Origin: Reclinomonas americana ATCC 50394
Taxonomy: Eukaryota; Jakobida; Jakobea; Jakobida
Assembly (NCBI GenBank): GCA_048213135.1
Contig: PS015014.1
Coordinates: 60,973-124,972 of the forward strand
Direction: 5' to 3'
Length of the DNA: 64,000 nucleotides
Of the stretch, positions 11,467 to 22,811 are shown piece by piece (within the stretch, counting starts at the first letter, position 1; each line of letters starts with the position of its first letter). Made by a program: the position numbers and the translations under genes. The notes under the pieces were generated by a model. That model was not told where the DNA came from. It ran no database searches and saw nothing but the letters and a program-made list of their open reading frames with translations.

Positions 11467-14224
11467 TTACTGGAGACCACTGCACGGAGAGGTGTTCTGT
11501 GTGTGGGTGAGACATGCGAATGTGAGTGAGAGGGAAGTCGTCACGCGAAAAGCTCGTGTCAACAAACCTGAACTTGGACGGTGCCGGTGACTGTGACTTG
11601 CTTGGCCTGCACCAATGGTGTGGTCAATATCGCGTGTGTGGAGAGGAAGCGTGGCGACACAAAGTAAAAAGAACCCATGGCCACGAACCACAAATGTACA
11701 ACTTGGAGCACACCAGCCGGCACCGCCATCTGTGGCCTGCGATCCAGACACAGTCGAGTGCGACACGTTGATCGAGCCGTACTGGTCGCAGTAGAATGTG
11801 CCGCCGTGGCCACGTGAACCGCCGAGGGCGATTGCGCGGTTGTTGATGAAGACGCAGCTGTCAAATGCCGCATCTACATTGTCGCCGATGTACACGGCAC
11901 CGCCGTCGACATTGCTGCCGCCGTTAGAACTGAACCTGTGTGGATGGACATGGAGAGAGAGAAGAGAGAGTTAATGCGCAAGAGCACAGTGTTGTTGAGT
12001 GTTGCATCAATGGACGAACGTGGACTTGGTGACGACGATGCGGCCCTGTGGATTTGACGGACCATACGCCCAGAGAGCAGACGACGTGGTGTTGAAGAAC
12101 TGCAAGGTGAAAATAAGAAGTCAACGGAAAAGCCACGAAGATGAGAGGGTGCATGCAAGGCGATAAACGGTGCGTACCTGGGCGTTGTTCAGGTTGATGT
12201 AGAATCCGCTGTGGAAGCATGCGCGCATCATCCGTGAATATGGCAGCACGTCGCAAGGAGCACGCAAATTAAACACACAAAACTACTCACTTGTGCCGAG
12301 ACGCGACTGACACACCGTTGGAGAGATTTTCAAAGGTGAGACTGCATGCGCAGGGTCGACAGCATTAATGCGTGTGAGAACAATACGGGAGAAGGTGGAG
12401 ACAGGGAATGCACAGACGTGTCAGCTTGGAACTCCGAGTATCCGGCGGCCACTGACACACTTAAGCCAATGCGACCGCCGGTGAAGCTGCAGAGGACATA
12501 AAAGACAGAGATGTAAACAACTGGCACTTGTAAAACATCGCGAGTCCGAAGGCAACAGCGGAACTTCACTCGTGACGCCAGAATCGACGTTTTGGGTGGC
12601 GGGTTGACGCCTGTTTGCAATCAAGATACTCAGCACACCAGAGAGGGAGGGAGGGAGGGAGGAAAGAGGGTGGCAAAACGCGACTGTAAGGGAACTCAAT
12701 GGCTTTGCCATTGTTGACAAAGTTGACGTCGGTCAGAGTCAATGCGCAGCCATTGCCCACGGCCAGACCGGTGTCGTTGTTCCAGAAGGCGCACTTGTTG
12801 AAATTCACAGTGGTGGCAGTGGCAGTCACAGCACCGAAACCGCTGTTGAACGGGCTATCGTGGTGCACCAGAGAAAATAATCCCCAGTGAGAAGACGCAC
12901 ACGCGAAGCTTGACACGCAGCGCTTGAGGTACGCAACAAGTCCGCAAAGCCAACGCCGATAAACTTTTGCAAGGATGCAGAAGAGGGTGAACAAAAAATA
13001 GCACCACCATGGGCGACACGCACGCACGCAGTGGCCTCACCGACACATCCACAGATTGATCAAACGTGAAGCCGAGAATATCTGTGCGCAACAAGGAGAG
13101 TGGGCCAGCCAGTCACGACCACTATTGTTCCGAGTCGCCGCATCACGACACAGCGTACCAAACCGGCCCTGGCGCGGCGCATTGCACACAGTGAGGATGC
13201 AACGTCAGAGTGGCAACATACTCTCATCAACAGCTACGCAACCTGGCCCGAAAAGTACGCCTGACTCGGCGAATTCACTGCGTGTGTCTTGCAGTGAGTG
13301 AATGGACATGCATCGTCGCAAATGCCGGAAGATACGAACCCGATGAATCCGCGACAATGTTGACGGACTTGGAGATGCCTGTGTGCAGGCGCGTGTCACT
13401 CTCACTCACTCAACAGATGCGACACACGCACACACACACGCACACACACACGCAACGAGGGAAGTTGATGGAGCCCGTGTACACGCCCGGCAACACAAAC
13501 ACGGAGCCGCCTGGGTTCACTGACGCGATGCCCTTGCTGACAGTGAGGTACGGTGACGCGTATGTACCACTGCCAGTGGTGTCACTGCCAAAGGGGCCGA
13601 TCCTGTGCGTGTGCGTGTGTGACGTGTTACGTGTTGTCACATGATNNNNNNNNNNNNNNNNNNNNNNNNNNNNNNNNNNNNNNNNNNNNNNNNNNNNNNN
13701 NNNNNNNNNNNNNNNNNNNNNNNNNNNNNNNNNNNNNNNNNNNNNNNNNNNNNNNNNNNNNNNNNNNNNNNNNNNNNNNNNNNNNNNNNNNNNNNNNNNN
13801 NNNNNNNNNNNNNNNNNNNNNNNNNNNNNNNNNNNNNNNNNNNNNNNNNNNNNNNNNNNNNNNNNNNNNNNNNNNNNNNNNNNNNNNNNNNNNNNNNNNN
13901 NNNNNNNNNNNNNNNNNNNNNNNNNNNNNNNNNNNNNNNNNNNNNNNNNNNNNNNNNNNNNNNNNNNNNNNNNNNNNNNNNNNNNNNNNNNNNNNNNNNN
14001 NNNNNNNNNNNNNNNNNNNNNNNNNNNNNNNNNNNNNNNNNNNNNNNNNNNNNNNNNNNNNNNNNNNNNNNNNNNNNNNNNNNNNNNNNNNNNNNNNNNN
14101 NNNNNGGTGGTCAGTGCTACCACTGCGCAGTCACCAACCAGACAGTGTTGGTCGACTGAGCATGGACGACAGTGCATAGAAGTGCCAGTGCAACAGTGAC
14201 GACGACGGTGAGGCGCGGTGACAT
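11467..14224 (-). CDS. Secreted right-handed beta-helix protein, copy B
   Basis: Paralogue of the gene at 8446-10834 with the same exon order. The signal-peptide exon differs by few residues (LALLCTVVHAQ, WLVTAQ). The N-cap exon reads IGPFGSDTTGSGTY and VNPGGSVFVLPGVYTGSI. Later exons keep FNKCAFWNNDTGLAV, TLTDVNFVNNGKAIEF, MYIGDNVDAAFDSC, STVSGSQATDGGAGWC and AKQVTVTGTVQVQ, ending NTSPCSGLQ with the stop at 11467-11469. The gap 13646-14105 falls in the first intron and does not obviously remove coding sequence. Reading frames stay open in each exon, so both copies look functional. Differences from copy A are scattered and partly synonymous, so the duplication is not brand new. Confidence 0.8.
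13646..14105. other. Assembly gap (460 N) in first intron of beta-helix copy B
   Basis: Run of N. The matching intron of copy A is only about 70 bases long, so either copy B has a longer intron or the gap size is only an estimate. Confidence 0.98.
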
Positions 14225-14304
14225 GGCGTTGACGTGAGATCGTCGGAGAAAAAGGAGGTGCGTGGTGCAGGACGCTGCGATCTAATGTTTGTTCGGTGCA
14301 TTCT

Positions 14305-17300
14305 TCACCCATTGTTCTGCGCCTGCCACATGGAGGCGTAGATGCCATTCGGATGCCGTAGCAGCTCGCTGTGAGTGCCACGCTCCGCAATCGAACCGTC
14401 CTTCAGCACAAGAATCTGCGACGGATTGGTGAGTGGCAAACATGACAGAAGTGGACGTTCGCTATTGTGTGGTGGTGGTGGTGGTGGTGATGGTGGTGGT
14501 GGTGGTGATGGTGGCGGTGGTGGTGGTGGGTGGCACGCAACTTGATCAGCACCGGCAATGGTGGCCAGACGATGCGCAATCACGATACTGGTGCGTCCGC
14601 TGGCCAGCGCAGCAATCGACTCTTGGATTTCGCGCTCCGTGGCAGTGTCCAGCGACGATGTGGCCTCTGCAGTAATGGTGAACGAGGGGGGCTACGGATG
14701 GAGAGCGGCAGCACGAGGAAGCACGAGTCGCAAACCGTCGAACAGCACTACGCGACTGTCCTTCAGGAAGCACCTCGCAATGCCGATGCGTTGTTTCTCT
14801 GCTCATACATTCACAACAGTCAGGCATGACGACGGTGAGAACCTCAACGCCCCCCACACACTCTCGCACCACCGCCGGAGAGGCGGAGTCCACGTTCGCC
14901 CACCAGCATCTGATATCCCTCCTCTAGTCGATCCACAAAGTCATGAACGTGCGCCAACTTGGCGGCACGTATCACCTGCACCAAAACAGCACACTCTCAG
15001 CTTACAGGATTGCAGTGGCAACCCATATGTACTGGTTGCCAACCTCGTCGTGTGTGGCTCCCACACGTCCGTACGCTCTGCGCGCATCACACTGCTCTCA
15101 CACCGAGCACAGAAACTGCAATCGCGTACAACAGCAACACTCACATGTTGTACTCGACACTGTCGTGCAGCAGCGAGGTATCCTGCGGCACGATACCAAG
15201 CTGCCTTCGCAGTGAGTGCTGAGTGACGGACCGCACGTCTTGTCCATCGATCATGATTGCTCCACCGTCCACCTAATTGTGCAGCGTGAACTCGCTGCTC
15301 CGTGTCTCCATGGATGCACACAACGCAACATCAAAGTGCCGGAATAGTAGCTTGCCGATGGTGCTCTTGCCGGCTCCAGAAGGCCTGCACGTAAGCATGC
15401 ATCGGTCATACCCGCACTGCAATCACATTCTTTCTAGCAGCATACCCGACAATGGCCGTCTGCTTGCCGGCCTCGCACACAAAGGAAACGTTGCGGAGAA
15501 CGGCAGGCCCATGAGCATATTGGAAACTAGCGGAAAATCACCACGTGAGAACGGGAACACTCGATGTAGACTTTTCAATCTCATCACACCTGACATTGGC
15601 GAATTCTACTCGACCCTTCTCGACCTGGAGACACGTCGCGTCACTCGCATCGACAATGTCACACGGCTGCACGGCACACAGTGCCACTCTCGGTGAGTGC
15701 TTGCCTCTGCGCGACCTCACTCGCTGAAGCAGCTCACCGTATCCTGCAGCGCAAACATTGGTTCCATGTCGGTGAGCGCATCCTTTGTCATCCTGTGTGC
15801 GTGTTTGCGCATATCATGAGCGACAGACACCCTTTGCAATCAGACATGCTATCGCAACTGATACGAATTTGCCAGCTCGCCGAGTGGTGCAAACACCAGC
15901 TTCAAGTACGTTTCACACAGCACCAAATCGCCGACACTGAAAGAGCCTGCGGCAATCCATGCGTGAGTACCACCGCACATGCCACGACACAGTGTATGCA
16001 TGGTATGGCATCCACCTTCGAAAACTCGCCGCGCGGCCACCAGCAACACAATGACCTGCACGACTCATCAACATGCTGGTCAGTGCATCATCAGTCCACT
16101 GCATCGAAGAGAACACGCACATTGCCGAGACCAACGATAAATGCTGCGCGTGGTTCCGCGAAAGCAAATCAGCAAAACATCAACTCCCTGGAATTCCTAT
16201 CGAGCAGGCGCAACTCTGTGTCAGCGCCAACGGTGCGGAGCTCGCCGTGGCCACCACACTGCCGTGAGCAAACTGCTTCATGGCCTCTGCGTATCGCTCC
16301 TCCTCAACACTGAGAGAGAAAGAGTGAGAGAGAGATGACCACGCAAGGCATCGCTCCACCACGAACCGCTCATTGGCCATGTATTTGACTGTCTCGATCT
16401 GCATGAGAGGCAGGCAAGTGAGAGTGACGTCAGAAGAGGAGCAGATCTCGTGTCAGACGCGAACATTGAGCAGGCCGTCCATGGCGAGAGCCACAGCATT
16501 CGCCGCGTGACCGTCGCGGTACCGTCGAAACTGTCACTGCGCACTCAGCCTGCGCGCGCTCAGACACACAGTGACACGCACACATCGCAAACCTTGGAGC
16601 GCCACTCCGATATCAGCAGCGTGGCGCCAATGTATGCCACGCTGCTAGCCAGAATCACCAGAAAGATGAGCCAGTCGTACTGTGTGCGCACATCAACACC
16701 CTCCAGTCAGCCACATGCGGTGACGCATTCCCCCGACAACACGAAACAAACCGTGGTCAACACCACACCACAGCAGGCGACGATTTCCAGCAGCGTCGGC
16801 AGCGTGCGCAAAAAGGCATGATCGAATACCGTACTCATGCCCGCCGTACCTGCGGCAGTCGACGGCATGGTAAGCAAGACCAATGACCTGCCAGCAGGCC
16901 CGCCAACCCACCTGTTTCCATGGCTCGCAAAGTCTGACGAGACGCGAGTGAGTGCATGGCACACCTTCGAGCATGCGGCTCGCACGCAACTTGAGCCGTC
17001 TTGCGGTGAACGTGAAAGGCCAACGAGAGCGACTGGATGTGTGCCAGTGTGGACACCGACGCCGTCGTGATCCCATGCATTTGCACCTGCAGCGTCAAGG
17101 CAAGTCAGCACTCTTCTGCGTCGCGTACGCAACCCGCGCACAGTACCACGCAGCATTGATGAACAGCGAGTTGCGCAGATCAGTCAGCGCCTGTCGCACA
17201 AACTGACCGACGGCGACATACACGATCAGCATCGTCGTGCGCTCCCTCAGTGACGACGACTCGTCGCCAAGAACGACGGCCTGTGGCAACGGTGCAGCAG

Positions 17301-17674
17301 TCGCCCCAGAAAGTAGGTCGACCACAGACTTGAGGGCTAGCGGCGTCAGCACCGACACCAACTTGGCGAGCAGCGTGCAAATGACCGCCAAGACAAGTCT
17401 GATCAGCATCATCATTATCGTTATCCTGCTTGGCCTCTCTCTCTCCCTCTCAATGTGTGTGAAGGGCGCCACTTAATGCGCAACTGACATCGAATCCACC
17501 AGTGATCGCGTGGCCACAGATACGCAAGCACACGAAGCAGGCTGGGAATGAATCGGTACGGCTGAACAGAGGTGTGTGAGCGAAGACTCCCCCACTCTGC
17601 AACGAGGCATACACACACACTCTCAGTGCCTTTAATGCCGCTCTGCCGACGCCGGCACCGTCAGTTGGCGCCAT
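14305..17674 (-). CDS. ABC half-transporter, ABCB6/HMT1-type, first copy
   Basis: One membrane domain followed by one nucleotide-binding domain. Spliced N-terminus [18 protein letters not shown] then [18 protein letters not shown], then helices ([28 protein letters not shown]). The nucleotide-binding domain has [13 protein letters not shown] joined to [18 protein letters not shown] (Walker A split by an intron), [20 protein letters not shown] (Q-loop), [20 protein letters not shown] (signature), [14 protein letters not shown] after Walker B, and [16 protein letters not shown] (H-loop). It ends MWQAQNNG, stop at 14305. [11 protein letters not shown] and the C-terminal MWQ fit the ABCB6/HMT1/ATM1 group; members move porphyrins, thiol conjugates or metal-thiol complexes across organelle membranes, but the substrate cannot be read here. 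At least two introns start GTTGCG (14541 and 15329 on the minus strand). The start ATG at 17672-17674 is inferred. Confidence 0.88.
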
Positions 17675-17782
17675 GCGACGAGAAATAAAAACGCGACAAA
17701 TCCGTGGGACAACTTCGCTGTGCACCCCTTCTCACCACCCTTCCCTCCCTTGTTGGCGAACATAAAAGTGTCTACTACATTC

Positions 17783-20700
17783 TTAGTTGTCTGCGGATAG
17801 CGACGACTGGCTGGCACTATGGACCGACGCCTCGTCCGTCTGCGTCTGCTTCCGCCACATTTCCGAGTACAACCCATCCTCCAACTGCAGTAACTCATTG
17901 TGCGTGCCACACTCGGCGATTCGCCCGTCCTTCAGCACCAGGATCTATGCGTGCGCCACTCAGTACCACAAACCGCGACAAGTCACCTCTCTCACGCTGC
18001 AGCAAGCGCACGCGACAAACCTTGTGGGCGTTCGCAATCGTGGCCAGTCGATGAGCGATCACGATGGAGGTTCGACCGCGGGCCAGTGCCGTCATCGAGC
18101 CCTGGATGGCCAGCTCGGTGGCGGAATCCAGCGATGAGGTGGCCTCTGTGTACAACGTAAGCAAGAGAGCACGCGAATTGTGGGAGGGTGTCATCGGCGG
18201 ACGACACTGACCGTCGAACACCATGATGGGACTATCCTTCAGGAAGCACCGCGCGAGCGCAACGCGTTGCTTCTCGCCACCAGAGAGACGGAGACCACGC
18301 TCACCGACCTTGGTTTCATACTTTTCCGACAGGCCTAATGTACACACGTGTGAGGCAAGCGAGGCAACAACGACACAGCGTGTAAGCATTCACCATCAAT
18401 GAAATCGTGAATCGCCGCCTGCTGCGCCACATACTCGACCTCCTCGTCTGTGGCATCGCGCTACGAGAGGGCGAGTAGTAGTGAGGAAATGTGGCATTGG
18501 GAGAACTGCATACAACTATGGACGAGAGAACCTTGGCGTACGAGATGTTGTACTTGATCGTGTCGTTGAACAACACTGTACAGAGAGCATGCAATGAGCG
18601 CGCATTCAAGTGGAGCGAACGAGGCAGTGCGACGACGCACCAGTATCCTGTGGAACCATGCCGATGCTTTCACGCACTGATGCCTGCGTGCACAGCGCAA
18701 TGTCTTGCCCGTCGATGAGGATGCGACCGCCGAGGACGTCGTACAGGCGGAAGAGTAGTTTCGAGATACTGCGAGGTAGGAGTCAGCTCATCCACGAACG
18801 TCCAACGAAGGAAGATCATGCGCCACGCGACGCAACGTGCTCTTTCCGGCTCCCGATGAGCCGACAATGGCCACCGTTTGGCCGGGCTCACACGAGAATG
18901 TCACATCGTAAAGAATCGGTCGCCCATCGGAATACATGAAAGTGACGTGATCGAACTCGACTCGGCCCTCCGTGACGTGCAGCGGTTGGGCGCCAATGAC
19001 GTCGGTCACCGTGCGTGGCTGTGCCGCGCACACAAGAACAGAGGAGGAGGCCAGCGAGTGAGTCGATATGTGCGGGACGGAGTGAGTGCTCCAAGAAAGA
19101 CTGACCTCGTCCAGCAAGTCGATCATGTCTTCCAGATCTGCGGTAGCAGTACGTTTTCGTAAGGAGGGGAACATGCATGATGCAGGGTCGACAAGATTAC
19201 CAATCAAGCTGTTCTTGGTCATGCGGTACGTCGTGCCGAGGAAGTTGAGTGGCTGCACACCAAACAGTGAGTCAGTGCGGCAATCCAAGCACACGCCAGT
19301 GCGCAAGCAACTCACCGAATACAGTTGTGCCAAATATGCTGCAAATCAACAACAAGAGTTGGCTGACGTGCTGAAGAACCAATCGAGAACAAGGAGAACG
19401 CAACTCTGAACCAGCACCACGTCGCCGACCGATTGCTCGCCTGCGCCGTGATAAGGAAACAACAGAGGTGCACAACTCTTCGACACCACCAACGAACCGT
19501 AGACCACACGATACGCCGACAGCATGACAATCGACACTGTTCCCACACCCATGATGAGTGCCTGCGTGACGTTGAGGAAGGCCAGCGAGCTCGTGCTGCG
19601 CGAATTCGCGACGCCGTACTCCTCCATCGCCTTGTCATACCGGCCAACTTCAGCACTGCATTGGAGAGAGAGCATCAGTTTCACAGTCCCTGTCACCGCC
19701 TCCACCACAGTGACGCACGCTTCCTGCGAAAAGATCTTGACCGTCTCTGCGAGAGCGCTATCCTTTAGCATCGACAGCGGAAAAACGCACGAATCACGAT
19801 TGTACACGCACCATAGTTGAGCAGCGAGTCCGTAGCGATTTGATTCGCCTGCATATACGCACATGAGAATGACGATACCGGTCACCTTGAAAGCAGTGGA
19901 CGGCTTACCCGGTTGTTGGCGTCATTCAGCGATCTGCAGCAGAGGGGGCGGTCATGCTAGATGCACAGTAACGACAGAGACAAGGAGATGAAACGAACCG
20001 TCGGAATTTGGTTCTCCAGTCGGTGAGGGCCGTCTGGCGGTAGAGTACAGTGAGACGAGAGTGGGTTCACTTCATCTTCACAACACATACGCAACTGTGG
20101 CCCAGGCGTACGAAGAAATAGTGACAATGACAATAATCGCAAAGATCCAGTCGTACCGCGTCAATAGCACAATGCACACCAACAAGATCTCCAGCACCTG
20201 CACACGAGAGGCCATGCAGGTGAGAAGAAAGTGAGCAAGGCAGAATTCGGTAGGAGAGCGCACCAAGGGAACAATCGAGAACAACAGGAAGCTGAAGATT
20301 ACTCTGCAGAGGGATGTAAGCACGGCAGTGACTCTCCGCACACGAGAGAACACAAACGCACGCACCCAATGGCCGACGTGCCACGATCCATGCTTCTCAG
20401 CACTGCAGAAAGAACATGAAAGCAAAAGAAATGAGCGAGGTGTTGAAGACGGTGGCCCATTGGATTTCGTGTGCAAGACCTTGGCCAGTTTTTCTGTGCG
20501 ATCAAAGAGTCAGTGAGAGACATTACGCTGCGAGCCACGCATGGCATCACTCGAAATCACGCACCGCTTCACGTGAAACGACACGGACAGCGATTGCAAG
20601 TGGCTGAAGGTTCGCGTCGATGCCGTGCGAAGAGCGTTTGTCGATACCTGCACAACGCAGTCAGCACAGCGCGCCAACAGGGACTGGCAAAGGTACAAGC

Positions 20701-21799
20701 ACACAACTGCCACAAAGACACTGTCGCGCAGGTTGGAGAATGCATCGATGCTGAAACGCCCAATGCCCATGAACAGAACGGCCCACAGCGGGAACGTTGG
20801 CGGCTCCTCCGACAGGCTGTCGATGACGGCCTTGTAGGCGAACGGAGTGAGGATGCTCGTCACTTTCGAACCGATCAGGCACATGAACGAGATGACGACT
20901 CTGTGATGAACACACACGATATGAGCCCAATATCACGAGTTTTCAGCGGCGGTCAGCTGCTGACCGAAGGCGCAAACCCCAGCGCCCCGCCGGCCACATG
21001 AGCGGCAGCAGGGATTTGATGTAGTACCAGTGCGAGTGCTTCCTCTGCAGACGCGCGTACACGTCAGTTGTGAGCGACAACAAAAAAAACGCGCGCGCAG
21101 CTCATGTGCACATGAAGAAAGCACCTTTTTCTTCTCCTCTTCCGCGGGCTTCTTGCCGGAAGGCGACTTGGCCGCCGTCGGTGTACCCGCCGCCGTGCTG
21201 GCCACCTCCACGTCGCCTAGAGTGGACGCCGAGGCACCGGCACGAGCCGGGCGCACCTGCACCACCGCCGACTGTGATCGCGGCAATGCATCCGACGCCG
21301 GCGGCAGCGGAATGTTTCGGAACGACGACCCGCGCGGCGCCACCGGCAGCATAGCGCGCGCCTGGTCGTGCGACCAGTGCCGCGAGTGACCCCCACGTCC
21401 GCGTGCCGCTCGCGTGTGCATGGTCGCCACTGGATCACGTGCAAGCGCCGCCGGCACTGCATCGTCATCACCGCCATCATCTGCTGGCCCCGTCGCCGCC
21501 ACATCCCCCTGCTCCACAGTGCGCCGCACGGCCAGGTCGCTTGCTCGCGTGACCCACGAAGGCTGTCGCAGAGGGCCCGCCGGTGGCCCACTGGCGGCCG
21601 CGGGCACCATCAGTGGCGGAGGTCGTGCACCACGTCCCGCCACATTCGGAAAGGTTGGTGGCAGCCTCATGTGTGGTGCTTGCGGCACAGCCAGTGCACC
21701 AGGGCGAGGCACCGGTACTGCACGCAGTGGTGGTGACGACGAGGGCGGCGGCAGTGCATTCTGTGCGTCCTCGTCGAGACGTGCATAGCGCTCGCTCAT
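17783..21799 (-). CDS. ABC half-transporter, ABCB6/HMT1-type, second copy
   Basis: Tandem neighbour of the gene at 14305-17674, 108 bases upstream of its start codon. It has a longer N-terminal extension ([14 protein letters not shown], then about 230 residues rich in Pro, Ala and Arg, low complexity) before the membrane domain ([38 protein letters not shown], later [18 protein letters not shown]). The nucleotide-binding domain has [30 protein letters not shown] (Walker A), [49 protein letters not shown] and [16 protein letters not shown]. It ends SADN, stop at 17783-17785. All ATPase motifs are present. Some exon limits in the membrane domain are uncertain. The divergent N-terminus suggests different targeting from its neighbour. 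Confidence 0.87.
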
Positions 21800-21928
21800 G
21801 ATCGCGCGCGAGACTGAGAGCAATGCTCTTTCGTGCGGAGGACGTCGGACCCGGAGGCTTCCGTACACGTTCATTCATTGATAGTGATGTGCATCCCGGC
21901 CGCCGCTTCTTCGCCCTCTCTACGCCGC

Positions 21929-22700
21929 TCATGGCTTGACTCTGCATCGCAAAATCTTGACCTCGTCCACTGGCCGATCCTGCGCGTCTGTGGTCACCAA
22001 ACCCTGCAGACAGCAGCAGCAGCAGCAAATGCACGAGTGTGAGTGAGTCCCCTCTCAGTGCTGCAGAAGACACTCCAACGCAGAGACCAATCGTTGCACA
22101 TTGCTCATGCCAGAGCTCACGCGTCCAAAGATCGTGTGCTTGCCGTCCAACCACGGAGTCGGTGCCTGCTCGCCCACCCGTCACTCACAGAGTACGCACA
22201 GTGCACGAGACAGCGAGAGAGAGACAGACCAGTGTGATAAAGAACTGCGATCCGTTTGTGTTGGCGCCGGCGTTGGCCATGCTGAGAATGCCTGCGCCTG
22301 TGTGCTTCAACGTGGGCGTGGTCTCGTCCTCAAAGTGCGCGCCATAGATGCTCTCGCCTCCGCGCCCTGTGCCAGTGGGGTCGCCGCCTTGTGCGATAAA
22401 GTCCTTGATTACGCGATGAAAGATGGTGTCGTTGTAGTAGCCGCGCTTGGCCAGCTCTGCAAAGTTCTTGCAGGCTTTGGGTGCCTCCTCGTAGTACAAC
22501 TCCACCTGCAGCGGGAGGAGTGAGGCACACACGCACAAAGGGGGAGAGAGACTGTGTGTGGCTCACCTCAACGGGACCCACAGTTGTCTCCAGCCTGCGT
22601 GTGTGCGTGCGTGTGTGAGAGAGATGCATTGTTGGTGAAGTGTGTGTGTGTGAGAGAGACGCAACACGACGTGTGTGTAGCCGCAGTACTCGTCTGTCAT
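21929..22700 (-). CDS. PPIL1: Cyclophilin, PPIL1-like peptidyl-prolyl isomerase
   Basis: Single-domain cyclophilin; PPIL1 is a spliceosome component. Spliced protein: [106 protein letters not shown], then a last exon ending [19 protein letters not shown]. The catalytic Arg in FHRVI, the QFFITL motif and the cyclosporin-binding Trp in PWLDGKH are all present. [13 protein letters not shown] and DRPVDEVKI match PPIL1 better than cyclophilin A. The first intron begins with GTTGCGT, and cutting there gives HVVLET, aligning with the animal VYLET. Confidence 0.93.
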
Positions 22701-22811
22701 TGCAAAAAAAGTCAAGCAAAGGTCGACATCGACTTTGAGTCATTTTTTGTTTCGCGTATACGCGCAGGCAATTTCTGACACACATCCTCTCCCTCTTCTC
22801 GTACGAGTGAG
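22701..22811. promoter_or_regulatory. Divergent promoter region, cyclophilin / giant HECT gene
   Basis: Only 111 bases separate the two start codons on opposite strands. The region has an A7 run next to the cyclophilin start and a CT-rich stretch before the HECT gene start. No TATA box was seen. Confidence 0.5.

Larger units (their letters stand above)
11379..14595 (-). repeat. Tandem duplication unit B
   Basis: Right copy of the segment described at 8371-11235. It contains beta-helix copy B and overlaps the 3' end of the intact ABC gene, which identifies B as the ancestral arrangement and A as the derived copy. It is interrupted by the gap 13646-14105. Confidence 0.8.

Noticed and set aside
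10914-11480. A functional small ABC-related protein at the left ABC fragment
   Set aside because: Only the H-loop exon and the last exon remain, with no Walker A, signature or start; it is a duplication remnant.
8446-14224. Bacterial contamination or lateral transfer as source of the beta-helix genes
   Set aside because: Both copies have about ten short introns of the local type and sit between intron-bearing eukaryotic genes on the same contigs.
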